From Chloroflexota bacterium (lineage in GTDB: Bacteria > Chloroflexota > Anaerolineae > Caldilineales > Caldilineaceae): a DNA stretch of 64,000 nt. The notes beneath the pieces are model-generated. The model was not told the origin of the DNA, ran no database searches, and saw only the letters and a program-made list of their open reading frames with translations. Both the position numbers and the translations under genes were made by a program. Positions 25,391 through 33,284 of the stretch are shown here, in pieces. Position 1 is the first letter of the stretch, and each line of letters opens with the position of its first letter. The stretch covers positions 13,388-77,387 of the forward strand of contig JAGWYN010000018.1 in NCBI GenBank assembly GCA_018969295.1, given 5' to 3'.

Positions 25391-26779
25391 ATGGCAGAAC
25401 CAACCTATCGCATCGAACGCGACAGCATGGGCGAGATCCAAGTGCCTGCCAATGCCCTCTACAGCGCCCAGACACAGCGCGCCGTCGAAAATTTTCCGGT
25501 CAGCAACCTCCGCTTCCCACGCACCTTCATCCGAGCGCTCGCGCTGATCAAAGGTGCAGCAGCGGCTGTCAACCAGCGGCTGGGCTTGCTGGAAGCAGAC
25601 ATGGCGCTGGCCATTCAGGCGGCCGCCGACGCAGTGGCCAAGGGCCAGTACGACGAACAATTTGTCCTCGACATCTTCCAGACCGGCTCGGGGACCAGCA
25701 CCAACATGAACACCAATGAAGTGCTGGCCTCGCTGGCGGCTGCACGGCTGGGGAGCAAGGTGCACCCCAACGACCATGTCAACATGAGCCAGAGCAGCAA
25801 CGATGTGATCCCAACCGCCATCCACCTGAGTGCCTATCTGGCTGTCCACGAAGAACTGCTGCCGGCGCTGGCCCATCTGCACCGAACATTGGCCGCCAAG
25901 GCCGCAGCCACCGACCACGTCGTCACCACAGGACGGACCCATCTGATGGATGCCATGCCGGTCCGCGTCAGCCAGATCCTAGGGGGCTGGGCCAGCCAGA
26001 TCCAGCATGGCAGCGAACGGCTTGCTGCTTCGCTGCCCCGTCTGGCCGAACTGGCACAGGGGGGGACAGCCGTCGGCACCGGCATCAACGCCCATCCAGC
26101 CTTTGGAAAGGCCATTGCCAACCAGCTGGCCGAATGGACAGGGCTGCCGCTGGTCGCCAGCAGCAACTACTTTGAGTCGCTCAGCACCCAGGATGCTGCC
26201 GTGGAGCTGAGCGGCCAGCTCAACACCGTGGCGACCAGCCTCATGAAGATCGCCAACGACCTGCGCTGGATGAACAGCGGCCCGATCGCAGGTCTGGGTG
26301 AAATTGCCCTGCCTGCCCTGCAGCCAGGATCCAGCATTATGCCCGGCAAAGTCAACCCGGTGATCCCAGAGGCAGTCGCCATGCTCTGCGCACAGGTCAT
26401 GGGCAACCACCTCACAGTCACCATCGGCGGCCAGTCGGGCAACTTTCAGCTCAACGTCATGCTGCCGGTGATCGCCTACAACCTGCTGCAAAGCATCACC
26501 CTGCTGGCCAATGGCAGCCGCATGCTGGCAGACAGCGCCATCGCCGGCTTTACGGTCAACGAAGCACACATCGCTGGGCTGGTCGGGCGCAACCCGATTC
26601 TTGTGACCGCACTGAACCCAGTCATCGGCTACGAAAAAGGCGCCAAAATTGCCAAACGCGCCTACGCAGAGGGCAGGTCCCTCAAAGAAGTAGCGCTGGA
26701 GGAAACCGAACTGAGCCCCGACGAATTGGACCGAATCCTCGACCCGCGTGGGCTGACTGAAGGTGGAATCCACGAATAA
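25391..26779 (+). CDS. fumC: Fumarate hydratase, class II
   Basis: 462 residues from ATG 25391, behind AAGGAG. Converts fumarate to L-malate in the TCA cycle as a cytoplasmic homotetramer without a metal. Motifs: TGSGTSTNMNTNEVLA, SQSSNDVIPTA, TGRTHLMDA and the fumarase/aspartase signature GSSIMPGKVNPVIPEA with its catalytic Ser loop. The last residues (ELSPDELDRILDPRGLTEGG) match FumC rather than aspartase or argininosuccinate lyase. Monocistronic by context: divergent regulator upstream, convergent gene downstream with a shared stem-loop. Confidence 0.95.
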   Translation: MAEPTYRIERDSMGEIQVPANALYSAQTQRAVENFPVSNLRFPRTFIRALALIKGAAAAVNQRLGLLEADMALAIQAAADAVAKGQYDEQFVLDIFQTGSGTSTNMNTNEVLASLAAARLGSKVHPNDHVNMSQSSNDVIPTAIHLSAYLAVHEELLPALAHLHRTLAAKAAATDHVVTTGRTHLMDAMPVRVSQILGGWASQIQHGSERLAASLPRLAELAQGGTAVGTGINAHPAFGKAIANQLAEWTGLPLVASSNYFESLSTQDAAVELSGQLNTVATSLMKIANDLRWMNSGPIAGLGEIALPALQPGSSIMPGKVNPVIPEAVAMLCAQVMGNHLTVTIGGQSGNFQLNVMLPVIAYNLLQSITLLANGSRMLADSAIAGFTVNEAHIAGLVGRNPILVTALNPVIGYEKGAKIAKRAYAEGRSLKEVALEETELSPDELDRILDPRGLTEGGIHE

Positions 26780-26787
26780 TCTCTGCC

Positions 26788-26850
26788 GCTGCTCTTTCGA
26801 CTGGCTTTCAGGGCAGGCGTTCGCCCTTGGAGCCCGGTCGAAAGAGCAGC
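26788..26850. terminator. Stem-loop between convergent fumC and M23 peptidase genes
   Basis: Arms 26788-26804 and 26834-26850 pair over 17 bp with one G-T/mismatch pair; an inner small hairpin sits in the loop. It fills the whole gap between the two stops and could end transcription from both sides. T tracts are weak on both strands. Confidence 0.65.
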
Positions 26851-26852
26851 CT

Positions 26853-28169
26853 TTAGCGCAGATAGCTGGTCGGGTTGTAAGGCACGCCGTTGTAGCGAAT
26901 CTCGAAATGGAGGTGAGGCCCAGTGCTGTTGCCCGTGTTGCCCATCGTGCCCAGCTGCTGACCTCGGCTGACAGTGGCACCAGGCTGCACAAAGATTGTG
27001 CTTAAATGGGCGTAGAGAGTGGTGAAGCCGTTGCCGTGGTCGACAATGGCGTAGTTGCCATATCCGCTGTTCCAGCCGCCACCCGCCAGGATTACATAGC
27101 CAGCGTCGGCAGCAGTCACCGGAGCCCCCAGCCATCCAGCGACATCGATCGCCGGGTGCCCCCCCCAATAGCCTTGGCTGACATAGCCAGCAGTCGGCCA
27201 GCTGAAGTTGCCAGAACCAGCCAAGGCTCCCGGCGGCCGGGAAACCGAATAGGCCGTTGAACTTCCACCAGCGACCGGGGCCACATAGGGTTTGGTGCCG
27301 CCCGGCACCACAATTTCTTTGCCGATCGGCAAGGTCGCCTCGGCGCTCGCCATCCCATTCGCCGCATACTGGACAATCGCCTGCATCTCTGTCGAATATT
27401 TGTCGGCGATGCTGGAAAGCGTATCCCCCCGCTTGACAACGTGCAGCACGCCGTCGAGCGGCAGAATGCGCAGCTGATCCCCGATCTTGAGCAGATCAGG
27501 GTTCTGTTCGATCAACGAATTCGACCACATCAAAGTCTCAGGGGCCAGCCCAAACTTTTCAGCAATCCCCAAAACAGTGTCGCCGGACTTCACCGTATAG
27601 TAGCGGACTTCGGGCACCGCAGCTTCCGGGAGCACACCCTGCGGAAGCGCAGCCTGCGAGCTCTGTTCGGCAAAATTCAAAACCAGATTCGGCCGCAACG
27701 AGTCGTTCTCAAAGTCGCTGGCCAGCGACTTTGTCTGCGCCCCTGCCAGCGTTGCGCTGGCAAACCCAGACATCAGCTGCGCACCCGGCGTCGGCTCAAA
27801 ACGCAACTGCCAGTCTGGAAGAGAGACCTGACTCAGCAGCAAGACAACCGCCGCAATCGACAACACCGCAACATGCCCTGCCAGCCTCAGGGGTGTCACC
27901 TGGTCGGTCAACAGCTGACGCACAGCACCCGCAGCGCCCAACACCGCCCCATCCAGCGCATCTGCCAGATCCTGCAGCCGAGGATTGGAAGCTCCGTAGG
28001 GTTTCGGTTGAACGATTTGTACATTGGATTGTATATTGGAAGAGAGGGAGGAGGGGTACTCTGGCGTTTGGAGATCGTTGGGCTCTGGGCGGCGGCGGTC
28101 AAGGGGGGGGGTCGACGGGCTACTTCGCACGGGAGTGTCGCCAAATCCAACTTTGGCATCTTGTGTCAT
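26853..28169 (-). CDS. M23 metallopeptidase with two LysM domains
   Basis: 438 residues from ATG 28169, after GGAG. A Pro/Ser-rich cytoplasmic part of about 95 residues precedes one membrane helix (VAVLSIAAVVLLLSQVSL). Two LysM peptidoglycan-binding repeats follow (YYTVKSGDTVLGIAEKFGL and HVVKRGDTLSSIADKYST), then an M23/LytM domain with zinc ligands in HPAIDVAG and HLHFE. It is a cell-wall endopeptidase or an amidase activator anchored in the membrane. The intact HxxxD and HxH motifs argue for enzymatic activity. Promoter at 28345-28373, leader about 170 nt. Confidence 0.92.
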   Translation of the reverse strand: MTQDAKVGFGDTPVRSSPSTPPLDRRRPEPNDLQTPEYPSSLSSNIQSNVQIVQPKPYGASNPRLQDLADALDGAVLGAAGAVRQLLTDQVTPLRLAGHVAVLSIAAVVLLLSQVSLPDWQLRFEPTPGAQLMSGFASATLAGAQTKSLASDFENDSLRPNLVLNFAEQSSQAALPQGVLPEAAVPEVRYYTVKSGDTVLGIAEKFGLAPETLMWSNSLIEQNPDLLKIGDQLRILPLDGVLHVVKRGDTLSSIADKYSTEMQAIVQYAANGMASAEATLPIGKEIVVPGGTKPYVAPVAGGSSTAYSVSRPPGALAGSGNFSWPTAGYVSQGYWGGHPAIDVAGWLGAPVTAADAGYVILAGGGWNSGYGNYAIVDHGNGFTTLYAHLSTIFVQPGATVSRGQQLGTMGNTGNSTGPHLHFEIRYNGVPYNPTSYLR

Positions 28170-28344
28170 ATAAACAATCTCCAGATGAGCAGCTTCCAGC
28201 CAGGCGAGGGACGATCCAAAAAAACCTGAGTTTTTTCCATACAGACACCCTCACACATGGCTGAACAGAGCCGACGAAATCTGTCTTTGAACACGAACCG
28301 TCCAGCATGTCCCGCTAGACCGTTGAAGAGCAGAACTGCTGTTG

Positions 28345-28373
28345 ATAATAGCACACAGCAGAGAGCTTGCCAA
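28345..28373 (-). promoter_or_regulatory. Promoter of the M23/LysM gene
   Basis: Minus strand TTGGCA, 17 bp, TATTAT; directly after the rho terminator. Confidence 0.65.
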
Positions 28374-28398
28374 GCGCACAAAGTGCGTTTCCCCTGCC

Positions 28399-28434
28399 CA
28401 ACAAAACGATCCCGGCAGCTTGTACCGGGATCGT
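28399..28434 (-). terminator. Intrinsic terminator of rho
   Basis: Minus strand: 10-bp stem ACGATCCCGG / CCGGGATCGT with a 9-nt loop (28416-28424), followed by TTTTGTT. Good intrinsic terminator. Confidence 0.85.
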
Positions 28435-28478
28435 CGTTGAATCGTAGGTTTTTCGTACACAAAAAAACGCGCATCGAT

Positions 28479-29756
28479 CTAGCGCTTGGTCAACGTTTCC
28501 AAAAATTCCCGGTTGTCACGGGTCCGGCTCATCCGTTCAATGATCGGCAAAATGGCCTCGCCGCCGCCGCCCATGGCATCGATCATCCGGCGCAAGGTGT
28601 AGACCTTGGAGAGGGTCTCGGCGTCCAGCAGCTTCTCTTCGGCACGCGTGCCGCTGCGCTCGATGTCGAAGGCCGGAAAAATCCGGCGTTCAGCCAGCTT
28701 CCGGCTCAGATGGAGTTCCATGTTGCCGGTCCCTTTGAACTCTTCGTAGATCACATCGTCCATCCGGCTGCCAGTGTCGACCAGACAGGTGGCAATCACC
28801 GTCAAACTGCCACCCTCCTCGAGGTTGCGTGCAGCCCCAAAGAAATGCTTGGGGGGATAGAGGGCAGCCGGGTCGATGCCACCAGAGAGCGTGCGGCCAG
28901 AAGGGGGGACCGTCAGGTTGTAGGCGCGCGACAGACGGGTGATGCTGTCCAGCAAAATGACCACGTCGCGGCGGCCTTCCACCAGCCGTTTTGCCCGTTC
29001 AAGGGCCATTTCAGCGACACGCACATGGTTTTGTACAGGCTCGTCGAAAGTGCTGCTCACCACCTCAGCCTCGACAGAACGATCCATGTCGGTGACCTCC
29101 TCGGGGCGCTCGCCGATCAAGACAACCATCAGATGGATGTTCTTGTAATTGGAGGTGATCCCATTGGCAACCCGCTTCAACACGGTGGTCTTCCCAGCCT
29201 TGGGGGGACTGACGATCAGACCACGCTGGCCACGCCCGATGGGCGAGAGCAGGTCGATCATACGGGTCGAAATGACATTGGGGCGGGTCTCCAACAAGAT
29301 CTGTTCGTTGGGAAAGATCGGGGTCATCTTCTCAAAGACAGGACGCTTCTTGGCTTCCTCCGGGTCCAGGCCGTTGACCGCTTCGACCTTCAACAATCCA
29401 TGAAACTTTTCTGTATCTTTGGGAGGGCGCACCTGGCCGATCACCAGATCGCCGGTCCGCAGCCCGAACCGTCGAATCTGACTCTGGCTCACATAGACAT
29501 CTTCCGGCCCTGGCAGCAGATGGTCGCTCCGCAAAAATCCAATATTGTCCTGCACAATCTCCAAAATACCCCCGCCAAAAATAAACCCGGCCTGCTCTGC
29601 GCTGGCACGCAACAGACGCATCACCAGGTCATACTTCTTCAGACGGGTGTAGCCAGTCACATTGGCTGAGCGAGCGATGTCGCGCAGCTCCTCCAGGTTT
29701 AGATCTTCCAACTGACCAATCGTCATTTGTTCCAGGGGAATGCTCTCATCCAGCAT
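28479..29756 (-). CDS. rho: Transcription termination factor Rho
   Basis: 425 residues. ATG 29756 is 9 bp after AAGGA; a TTG two codons earlier is too close to that site. N-terminal Rho_N domain (EELRDIARSANVTGYTRLKK), RNA-binding cold-shock domain (EIVQDNIGFLR), and a RecA-type helicase core with Walker A SPPKAGKTTVLK, Walker B VVILLDSITRLSR, Q-loop and GGSLTVIATCLVDTGSRMD. Hexameric ATP-dependent RNA translocase that ends untranslated transcripts. A strong promoter about 350 bp upstream gives a long leader, a setting for the autoregulation known for rho in other bacteria. Confidence 0.97.
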   Translation of the reverse strand: MLDESIPLEQMTIGQLEDLNLEELRDIARSANVTGYTRLKKYDLVMRLLRASAEQAGFIFGGGILEIVQDNIGFLRSDHLLPGPEDVYVSQSQIRRFGLRTGDLVIGQVRPPKDTEKFHGLLKVEAVNGLDPEEAKKRPVFEKMTPIFPNEQILLETRPNVISTRMIDLLSPIGRGQRGLIVSPPKAGKTTVLKRVANGITSNYKNIHLMVVLIGERPEEVTDMDRSVEAEVVSSTFDEPVQNHVRVAEMALERAKRLVEGRRDVVILLDSITRLSRAYNLTVPPSGRTLSGGIDPAALYPPKHFFGAARNLEEGGSLTVIATCLVDTGSRMDDVIYEEFKGTGNMELHLSRKLAERRIFPAFDIERSGTRAEEKLLDAETLSKVYTLRRMIDAMGGGGEAILPIIERMSRTRDNREFLETLTKR

Positions 29757-30140
29757 ATCCAATCATCCTTCTATCCCGTAATTGTCTGCGGGTGATAACA
29801 CCCGAAAAATCGTATGCAAACCCAACGGATACCAGCCCAAACTGGTTCCAATTGAGGATGGCGCACTGAAGGTCAGCCGCTTGCCGATGCAACACTGCTC
29901 TGTTCCTGCCAACAGGGAATTGCCCTCTTCGACTTCTCAAGCAGCAGCGACCAGTTCGGCCTACAAATAAATGTGCAGCAACTCGCTGTTACTGGTGGGA
30001 GTAAACAAGTCTTTCCTTGTGGACAACAGCTGTCGTAGACAATTAGGGATTTGTTGAAAGGAAAGTGGAAAAGCCCTATAACAGATTTGGTCCCTAACCT
30101 ATAAAACAGTATAGCAGAGGATGGCTGTCAAGTCAACTCA
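29757..30140 (-). promoter_or_regulatory. rho promoter and long 5' leader
   Basis: Promoter at 30108-30136 on the minus strand: TTGACT, 17 bp, TATACT. Predicted leader runs from about 30101 to 29757 (345 nt) and has no convincing gene. It includes TGTGGACAA at 30018-30026 (plus strand), one base from a DnaA box, and pyrimidine-rich stretches on the RNA strand that could serve as Rho-loading sites. Confidence 0.6.
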
Positions 30141-30176
30141 TCTCACAACAAATTGTCGCTCTTTTGGGGGGGGGAA

Positions 30177-30212
30177 TTTTTACCAGGCAGGTTCTTTTTA
30201 CCAGGCAGGTTC
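30177..30212. repeat. Two exact 18-bp tandem repeats
   Basis: TTTTTACCAGGCAGGTTC twice in a row, directly beside the terminator hairpin of the Crp/Fnr gene. Confidence 0.9.
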
Positions 30213-30213
30213 T

Positions 30214-30254
30214 GCGGAGAAGATCTCTTTGCAGAGCTTTGATCTCTTCTCCGC
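30214..30254 (-). terminator. Terminator stem-loop of the Crp/Fnr gene
   Basis: Arms GCGGAGAAGA (30214-30223) and TCTTCTCCGC (30245-30254). Lies 30 bp after the regulator stop on the minus strand; short A/T stretches of the 18-bp repeats follow. Confidence 0.6.
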
Positions 30255-30283
30255 AGCTTCAGACAGATTCGGACAGGCGCTGC

Positions 30284-31021
30284 TCACCACTCCCACAGGC
30301 CGCCTACCTCGCGCAACGTCTCAGCATCTACCAGATTGATGCGCCGATAGCCCAACTCGACCAGCCCCTGACGCTTAAAATCGCGCAAGATGGCACTCAC
30401 CGTCTCGCGGTAGGTGCCCAAATGATCGGCCAATGCCTGATGGCTGACCCCTTTGATCACACCGCTGTCGTCCTGGTCCAGATCGATCAACAGCGCCGCC
30501 AGACGTTCCGGCAATTTCTTGTACGCCACATCTTCCAGGTTGTTCTCGACCTGCATCAGCCGCGCACCGTAAGTCTGCAACATCCCCCACCCCAGAATCG
30601 GATACTGCATCGTCATGTTGCGCGCCTCGCTGTTTGGAATCATCCAGACCTGGCACTCCTCTGCCGCTTCAGCAAATACATTGGGCTCTCTGAAACTGTC
30701 CAGCGCACCTTCCCCAAAAATTGCTCCCGGCTCCAAGGTGGCAATCACCAGACGACGCCCTTCGCTGTTGGTGCAAAGCAGATTGGCTTTGCCAGCCATC
30801 AACACATACATGCGCGACCCCATTGCCTCCACCGAGGCAATCAGTTGCCCACGCTCTACCCGTCGGGCCGTAATCACTTTGTCGAACGCCGGGTCTTCTT
30901 CGCGCAAAGCGGTGAGCATCTGAGGAACACTGGCCACGCGCCCCCCCAGCAAAGTCGACGGCGCAGCCACCGCTGGGGCAATAAACGAAATACTCTGAGG
31001 CTCACGCGGGCTAATTTTCAT
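30284..31021 (-). CDS. Crp/Fnr-family transcriptional regulator
   Basis: 245 residues from ATG 31021, behind GGGAGA. A cyclic-nucleotide-binding fold spans about 45-150 (GRRLVIATLEPGAIFGEGALDSF) and a Crp-type winged helix follows (VSHQALADHLGTYRETVSAILRDFKRQGLVEL). There are no N-terminal cysteines for an FNR-type iron-sulfur cluster, and the cAMP-contact pattern RSAT is not evident at the GEGAL block, so the ligand is unclear. Close relatives in Chloroflexota are described only as Crp-like. Stands alone between a terminator and an A/T-rich upstream region. Confidence 0.9.
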   Translation of the reverse strand: MKISPREPQSISFIAPAVAAPSTLLGGRVASVPQMLTALREEDPAFDKVITARRVERGQLIASVEAMGSRMYVLMAGKANLLCTNSEGRRLVIATLEPGAIFGEGALDSFREPNVFAEAAEECQVWMIPNSEARNMTMQYPILGWGMLQTYGARLMQVENNLEDVAYKKLPERLAALLIDLDQDDSGVIKGVSHQALADHLGTYRETVSAILRDFKRQGLVELGYRRINLVDAETLREVGGLWEW

Positions 31022-31382
31022 GGTTGTCTCCCTTATTCCTTGACTACGCTGGTTCCACATGGATCGGTTGCTGGCTGCGTCTTAGATGGTTACTCGACAT
31101 TTGTTGGACATTTTATCTTAAAGTCCTTTACACGCCTTTTTCAAAACCTGCAAAGAGGGGAAAATCTGATACAAAACCTTTGCAATTATTAAACCATACT
31201 TTTGCGCCGTTGTCTAGCCCCCAAAACATGAGATTTTTCTCATCAAGGGGCCAGCCGCTCACCGCAATTTTTTTGCTGAAGCACAGTCTACCAACCCATG
31301 ATTAAACAGTGATTGGAAAATTGTTGGAGATTTGTTAGCAGACAGGCGAGCAATGGACGAAGGGGGGCTCGCGACCGGCGTC
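31022..31382 (-). other. A/T-rich control region upstream of the Crp/Fnr gene
   Basis: About 360 bp, clearly richer in A+T than its surroundings. It holds a possible minus-strand promoter TAGACA (31211-31216), 17 bp, TTTAAT (31188-31193), with TAATAAT overlapping, and a small palindrome ATGAGA-TTTT-TCTCAT at 31228-31243 upstream of the -35. No gene seen; the 3' part lies between this promoter and the stop of the polyprenyl-synthetase-like gene. Confidence 0.45.
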
Positions 31383-32087
31383 TCAAGCGGTCTCTGCGGC
31401 TGGGTGCGCTGACCACCATTGCAAAAGGACCTGCCAGCGGCCCAGCTGGGCTGGCGTCAAAGCGTGGGATGGCAACAGCAGCTGCCCACTCAGACGCGCA
31501 GCCAGGCCAGCGACCAGCTCCAAAATGGCTTGCTGCGTCTCTTCTGCTGCCCGTGTCAGCCGCATCGCAGCAGTGGCCCCTGCCCTGAACAGTTCGCTGT
31601 CCTCGTCGTAAGGCTCCAGAGCACCGTCAAAACGCTGACGCAGATGCCCTTCACTCACTCGTTTCAGCGCATCCGCAAAAATTTCTACCACGGCCGCCTC
31701 GCCCGTGCGCACCGCCAGACCTGCCGCACGGCTGAAGCAGTAGTCGCCAGCCAGGATCGTGCTCCCCAGCAAGGTCAGGTTCGGGGCAGTCGGTTTGGAT
31801 GTGCTGCCCACCCGCATATGGACCGCCAGCGCGCGGTGCAGCATCTCCAAGGCGGCAGCCAGCGCCACCCGCTGCTCGCACAGACGTGGGCTCTCTTCCT
31901 CGGCCATCCCCGCAGCCAACACGATGGCTGCCCGACGCAGGCTGCCGCCCGCCTGTGCTGCCACCAGCTGGCTGAAAGGAGGAAACAGATCCGCGACCGC
32001 AGCGTGCAGCAGCTGGTCAACCTGCGCCAGCTCTGCCTCAAATGCTTGCTGGGCAGCCCCCCGCTCCATGATCGACTCGCGCCCCAT
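31383..32087 (-). CDS. Polyprenyl-synthetase-like protein lacking the first Asp-rich motif
   Basis: 234 residues from ATG 32087, 2 bp after the stop of the CarH-like gene (a TTG at 32093 overlaps it). All-helical; ALAAALEMLHRALAVHMRV and LLGSTILAGDYCFSRAAGLAV line up with the trans-isoprenyl diphosphate synthase helices (family pattern: AAALELIH then VHDDVID, and LLGDYLFARA). At the DDxxD position this protein has HMRVGSTSK, and no second DDxxD is seen. It is therefore probably not an active chain-elongating enzyme by itself. It could be a regulatory or small subunit, or a lipid-binding decoy. Co-transcribed with the photoreceptor-like regulator. Confidence 0.65.
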   Translation of the reverse strand: MGRESIMERGAAQQAFEAELAQVDQLLHAAVADLFPPFSQLVAAQAGGSLRRAAIVLAAGMAEEESPRLCEQRVALAAALEMLHRALAVHMRVGSTSKPTAPNLTLLGSTILAGDYCFSRAAGLAVRTGEAAVVEIFADALKRVSEGHLRQRFDGALEPYDEDSELFRAGATAAMRLTRAAEETQQAILELVAGLAARLSGQLLLPSHALTPAQLGRWQVLLQWWSAHPAAETA

Positions 32088-32089
32088 CG

Positions 32090-33109
32090 TCAACCTGCTC
32101 GCATGACCCGGCGAAGGGGAAAGTCGGACAGCAGGTCGCCGATGCTCTCCACAGCCTCGACAGCAGTTGCACCCAGATAGACCCCCGCTATCTCATCGCG
32201 CAGTTCAGGACGCAGGTTGAAGGCGCGTCCGCCATACCCAATCATCGGCCGCGGCGGGTCGAGATCGGCCAGCATCTCACACAGGGAATGCAGCTTGTTC
32301 GCAGCCTCTACCGTCGTCGCACTGAAAAGCAACAGCTCCGGCTTGACCAGTTTCGTCTCCGCCACCAGATCTTCCGCCGGCAGATCCTGGCCAAGGTAAC
32401 GAACTGTGTAACCGGCACGGCGCAGATAGATCGAAAGCAGCATCGCCCCAATTTCATGCTGCTCTCCCGGAGCGCAGCCGACCCAGATCAGCGGTGTGTT
32501 CGTCGCATTGGGCACCGTACGCAACAGAGCAGCCAGCCGCTGAATCAAATAGTTGGTGGCGTAGTGCTCGCGGGTGACACTCAAAAGGCCTCGATGCCAG
32601 CGATCCCCAATTTCGACCAGAACCGGCATGATCACCTGCTCGCCAACCTGCTCGATCGAGTAGAGGGCAAAAGCATGCGCCAGAACCGCCTCGGCAGCAT
32701 CCTCGTGGTAGGCAAGCAGCGCCTGCAGCAGACGCTGCTGCAGCACCGAAACGTTCGCAGGCTCCGATGACCTGTGGGGCTGCGCACCCTCTCCCAGCAA
32801 CCTGCCCATTGGCTCTGGCAGCGTAGGCGCCTGACTGGCAGTCGGGGCAAGGTCGATCAGATTTTGTAGCCAGGTGACAGCCTGGCTGATTGCCATGCCC
32901 GCATCGACCTGCATCTTCAGCCAGCGGATGATCGCAACGTCCCGGTCCGAATAGAGCCGATAGCCGCTTTCTGAACGCTGCGGCCGGCACATGTTGTAGC
33001 GCCTTTCCCAGGCACGCAGCGTGCTCGGGCTGATGTTCGTCGACTGAACCACAGCCTTGATGTTGTAAAGAGGTGTCGTCGAATATTCGTCAAGACGGAT
33101 TGTCGTCAC
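32090..33109 (-). CDS. MerR-family B12-binding regulator, CarH/LitR-like
   Basis: 339 residues from a GTG at 33109 placed 7 bp after GGAAGGA (GTG at 33112 and 33127 are alternatives). N-terminal MerR helix-turn-helix (YNIKAVVQSTNISPSTLRAWERRY), a four-helix cap with the WH...EH elements (RWHRGLLSVTREHYAT) and a Rossmann cobalamin domain with GEQHEIGAMLL, whose His is the expected lower ligand to cobalt. In CarH proteins adenosylcobalamin keeps a tetramer on DNA in the dark and light releases it, inducing carotenoid genes. Promoter at 33197-33225 contains ACA triplets, so autoregulation is possible. Confidence 0.88.
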   Translation of the reverse strand: MTTIRLDEYSTTPLYNIKAVVQSTNISPSTLRAWERRYNMCRPQRSESGYRLYSDRDVAIIRWLKMQVDAGMAISQAVTWLQNLIDLAPTASQAPTLPEPMGRLLGEGAQPHRSSEPANVSVLQQRLLQALLAYHEDAAEAVLAHAFALYSIEQVGEQVIMPVLVEIGDRWHRGLLSVTREHYATNYLIQRLAALLRTVPNATNTPLIWVGCAPGEQHEIGAMLLSIYLRRAGYTVRYLGQDLPAEDLVAETKLVKPELLLFSATTVEAANKLHSLCEMLADLDPPRPMIGYGGRAFNLRPELRDEIAGVYLGATAVEAVESIGDLLSDFPLRRVMRAG

Positions 33110-33196
33110 CACAGCGTCCTTCCACACCTGGCGTTTTCTGCGGGCTCTCTTCTGGACTCTGACAAGCAGTTGATGGGTCAGGTCCGGGCGAGGATA

Positions 33197-33225
33197 ATTC
33201 TAACACAAGTACACACTTAGCACAA
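33197..33225 (-). promoter_or_regulatory. Promoter of the CarH-like operon
   Basis: Minus strand TTGTGC, 17 bp, TAGAAT. On the plus strand ACA triplets start at 33203, 33205, 33211, 33213 and 33222; the last is 11 bp from the one at 33211. CarH operators known elsewhere use 11-bp spaced repeats containing ACA, so this is a candidate operator. Confidence 0.55.
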
Positions 33226-33284
33226 TCTTTTGCCAAAACTAATCTGGCTCCCTGCCCATCTTGGGCACAACGCCGCGCAGCGCT

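Larger units (their letters stand above)
28170..28478 (-). other. Intergenic region between M23 peptidase and rho
   Basis: About 300 bp holding the intrinsic terminator of rho and the promoter of the peptidase gene, listed separately. No gene seen. Confidence 0.7.

Noticed and set aside
30121..30339. 72-codon plus-strand frame across the 18-bp repeats
   Set aside because: It reads through the repeats and the terminator hairpin of the Crp/Fnr gene and has no start signals.
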